Assembly (NCBI GenBank): GCA_964594045.1
Contig: CAZQKR010000005.1
Location: 1-64,000, forward strand
From: UBA2365 sp964594045
GTDB taxonomy: Bacteria; Bacteroidota; Bacteroidia; Chitinophagales; Saprospiraceae
Direction: 5' to 3'
DNA length: 64,000 bases
Numbering within the stretch: position 1 is the stretch's first letter; each line of letters begins with the position of its first letter. Positions 62,994 through 64,000 of this stretch are shown in pieces. Below the pieces are notes generated by a model. The model worked only from the letters and a program-made list of their open reading frames with translations. It did no database searches and was not told where the DNA came from. The position numbers were made by a program, and so were the translations under genes.

Positions 62994-63779
62994 ATGCTTA
63001 CGAATTCTATATTAAATATTTGGCAATCCACAAAAAAAACCAGAAACATGCTATTAGCTCTTTCCCTCTATAAGTTTACTGGTTGGACCCCTGTTTTTTT
63101 GATTTTTTTTTTAATCACCAACCTTTCACTCCAGGGACAATCAGGTCGCTCAGGGAAAATTACTGATAATAAACCGGAACAAGGATATGCCTACGTCCTC
63201 CATCAACCATATGACCTGTCAACGCCAAAACCTTTGATCATTTTTCTACACGGTTCAGGAGAAAAAGGCGACGACCTTGAACTGGTTAAAGTACATGGCC
63301 CTTTAAAATATCTGAAAAAGGACTATCTGGATGCTTATGTACTGGCACCTCAATGTCCTGCCAATGCTTACTGGGAAAATGGAAAACTCGATGCGCTGAT
63401 CCACAAAATCATAGCCGAAAATCAAATCGATACCAAAAGCATCCATCTGACCGGATTAAGTATGGGCGCATGGGGTGCATGGAACTATGCAGTTCACAAG
63501 CCAGAAACCCTTGCATCACTTGTTCCGATCGCAGGTTTTGTCGATAGGATACCTATGCTGGAAGCATGTAACTTAAAAGGAATACCCATTCGGATTTATC
63601 ACGGATTGCTGGATGAAGTGGTGGATGTTTTTTATTCCAAAGAGATATTTACAAGGATCCGCGCTTGTTCAAATGAAGTTGAACTGACCATTTTTTCCGA
63701 TGCAAATCACGATAGTTGGACAAGGGTTTACGACCAGAGAGAAATCTATGACTGGATGCTGGAAAAGAAAAAATTATGA
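62994..63779 (+). CDS. alpha/beta hydrolase, PHB-depolymerase/carboxylesterase-like
   Basis: A serine hydrolase of about 261 residues. The oxyanion strand is PLIIFLHGSGEKGDDL, the nucleophile is in HLTGLSMGAWGAWNYA, the acid is probably Asp in IYHGLLDEVVDVFYS, and the base is His in FSDANHDSWTRVY. It would remove ester groups or cut a small ester; in this locus it could deacylate the glycan. A long hydrophobic N-terminal stretch (TPVFLIFFLITNLSLQGQSG) acts as a signal peptide. The start is uncertain: TTG at 62967 overlaps the preceding stop by three bases, ATG at 62994 is taken here, and ATG at 63048 is also possible. It is the last PUL gene seen. Confidence 0.8.
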   Translation: MLTNSILNIWQSTKKTRNMLLALSLYKFTGWTPVFLIFFLITNLSLQGQSGRSGKITDNKPEQGYAYVLHQPYDLSTPKPLIIFLHGSGEKGDDLELVKVHGPLKYLKKDYLDAYVLAPQCPANAYWENGKLDALIHKIIAENQIDTKSIHLTGLSMGAWGAWNYAVHKPETLASLVPIAGFVDRIPMLEACNLKGIPIRIYHGLLDEVVDVFYSKEIFTRIRACSNEVELTIFSDANHDSWTRVYDQREIYDWMLEKKKL

Positions 63780-63812
63780 TCATTTTCCCATTTGGAATTA
63801 CTTTTCAATGGC

Positions 63813-63840
63813 TGCTGATCCCAGATGTGGGATAGCATTT
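63813..63840 (+). terminator. terminator-like hairpin after the alpha/beta hydrolase
   Basis: TGCTGATCCCA (63813-63823) pairs with TGGGATAGCA (63828-63837), with one bulged G and a GATG loop, then TTT. The T-run is short, so the call is moderate. Confidence 0.5.
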
Positions 63841-63887
63841 AGAAGGTTCCAGGCTTTAAATCAGCTGGAGTTGGATTATTGACCGGA

Positions 63888-64000
63888 TCAGATATCATAC
63901 GCTTCACTGATCAGAAACTGATCGAGCTTTAATAACAGATTGTTGTTCAATTGTTTTCCATCCCTAACCTGATTGGAATTACATTGAAAAACAAAAGATT
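63888..64000 (-). CDS. C-terminal end of a gene entering from the right (partial)
   Basis: The minus-strand frame is open from the window edge to a stop at 63888-63890. Its last residues read CNSNQVRDGKQLNNNLLLKL and DQFLISEAYDI. The composition looks coding, and the orientation would be convergent with the alpha/beta hydrolase. It is too short to place in a family. Confidence 0.35.
   Translation of the reverse strand, partial: SFVFQCNSNQVRDGKQLNNNLLLKLDQFLISEAYDI

Noticed and set aside
1..64000. CRISPR arrays, tRNA or rRNA genes, insertion sequences, prophage or plasmid genes
   Set aside because: Read for repeats with spacers, tRNA arms, transposase or integrase motifs and inverted-repeat ends; none was found.

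Overview
The window is a stretch of a Bacteroidota chromosome, most likely from the Saprospiria/Saprospiraceae side of the phylum. Signs of this are SusC/SusD proteins, type IX secretion (T9SS) C-terminal domains of both sorting types, a short primary sigma factor without region 1.1, the Bacteroidota -7 promoter motif TAnnTTTG in front of many genes, AT-rich leaders with little Shine-Dalgarno signal, and a moderately low GC content. The lineage is an inference from gene content. No tRNA, rRNA, CRISPR array, insertion sequence or prophage was seen.

Left part (0-31 kb), read mostly on the minus strand. It starts with the end of a FISUMP-domain protein whose frame appears broken, then nhaA, a small barrel-like protein, and an ECF sigma factor overlapping a membrane-anchored partner with a C-terminal outer-membrane-like domain. 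A complete SUF iron-sulfur operon follows (sufB, sufC, sufD, sufS, sufE, SufT-like). Next come a 761-residue PKD protein with a gliding/T9SS type B C-terminus, a divergent Sua5/YrdC protein, a C-terminal processing protease, the primary sigma factor and an EGF-like lipoprotein. A minimal methylmalonyl-CoA mutase small subunit, gpsA, yidC and a saccharopine-dehydrogenase-like gene precede a 1547-residue SprB-repeat adhesin, hutI and a thioredoxin-SPOR fusion.

At 31.0-31.4 kb the coding strand flips across a very AT-rich, repeat-bearing gap. To its right (31-50 kb, mostly plus strand) are fabH, efp, accB, accC, an MsbA-like ABC exporter overlapping a T9SS type A cargo gene, and a thiolase. Two tiny membrane proteins lie on the minus strand. 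Then comes the Bacteroidota block miaB, sigma-54 activator, lptE, TPR-like gene, secG, interrupted by a reverse-strand penicillin acylase homologue. A HerA/DUF853 ATPase and a PlsC-like acyltransferase follow.

The last 14 kb hold two secreted proteins of unknown role and a polysaccharide-utilisation locus. It contains a one-piece transmembrane sensor with a LuxR-type DNA-binding end, SusC, SusD, a LamG lipoprotein, a glycoamylase-family (GH144-like) lipoprotein and an alpha/beta hydrolase. The likely model is that the sensor detects a breakdown product in the periplasm and switches on SusC/D uptake, while the surface lipoproteins bind and cut the glycan. By family, beta-1,2-glucan is the best substrate guess, but this is not shown by the sequence.

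I found no system that I can call clearly undescribed. The best candidates for follow-up are the PUL, the sigma-factor partner with barrel-like end, the tandem small membrane proteins, and the AT-rich strand-switch region.
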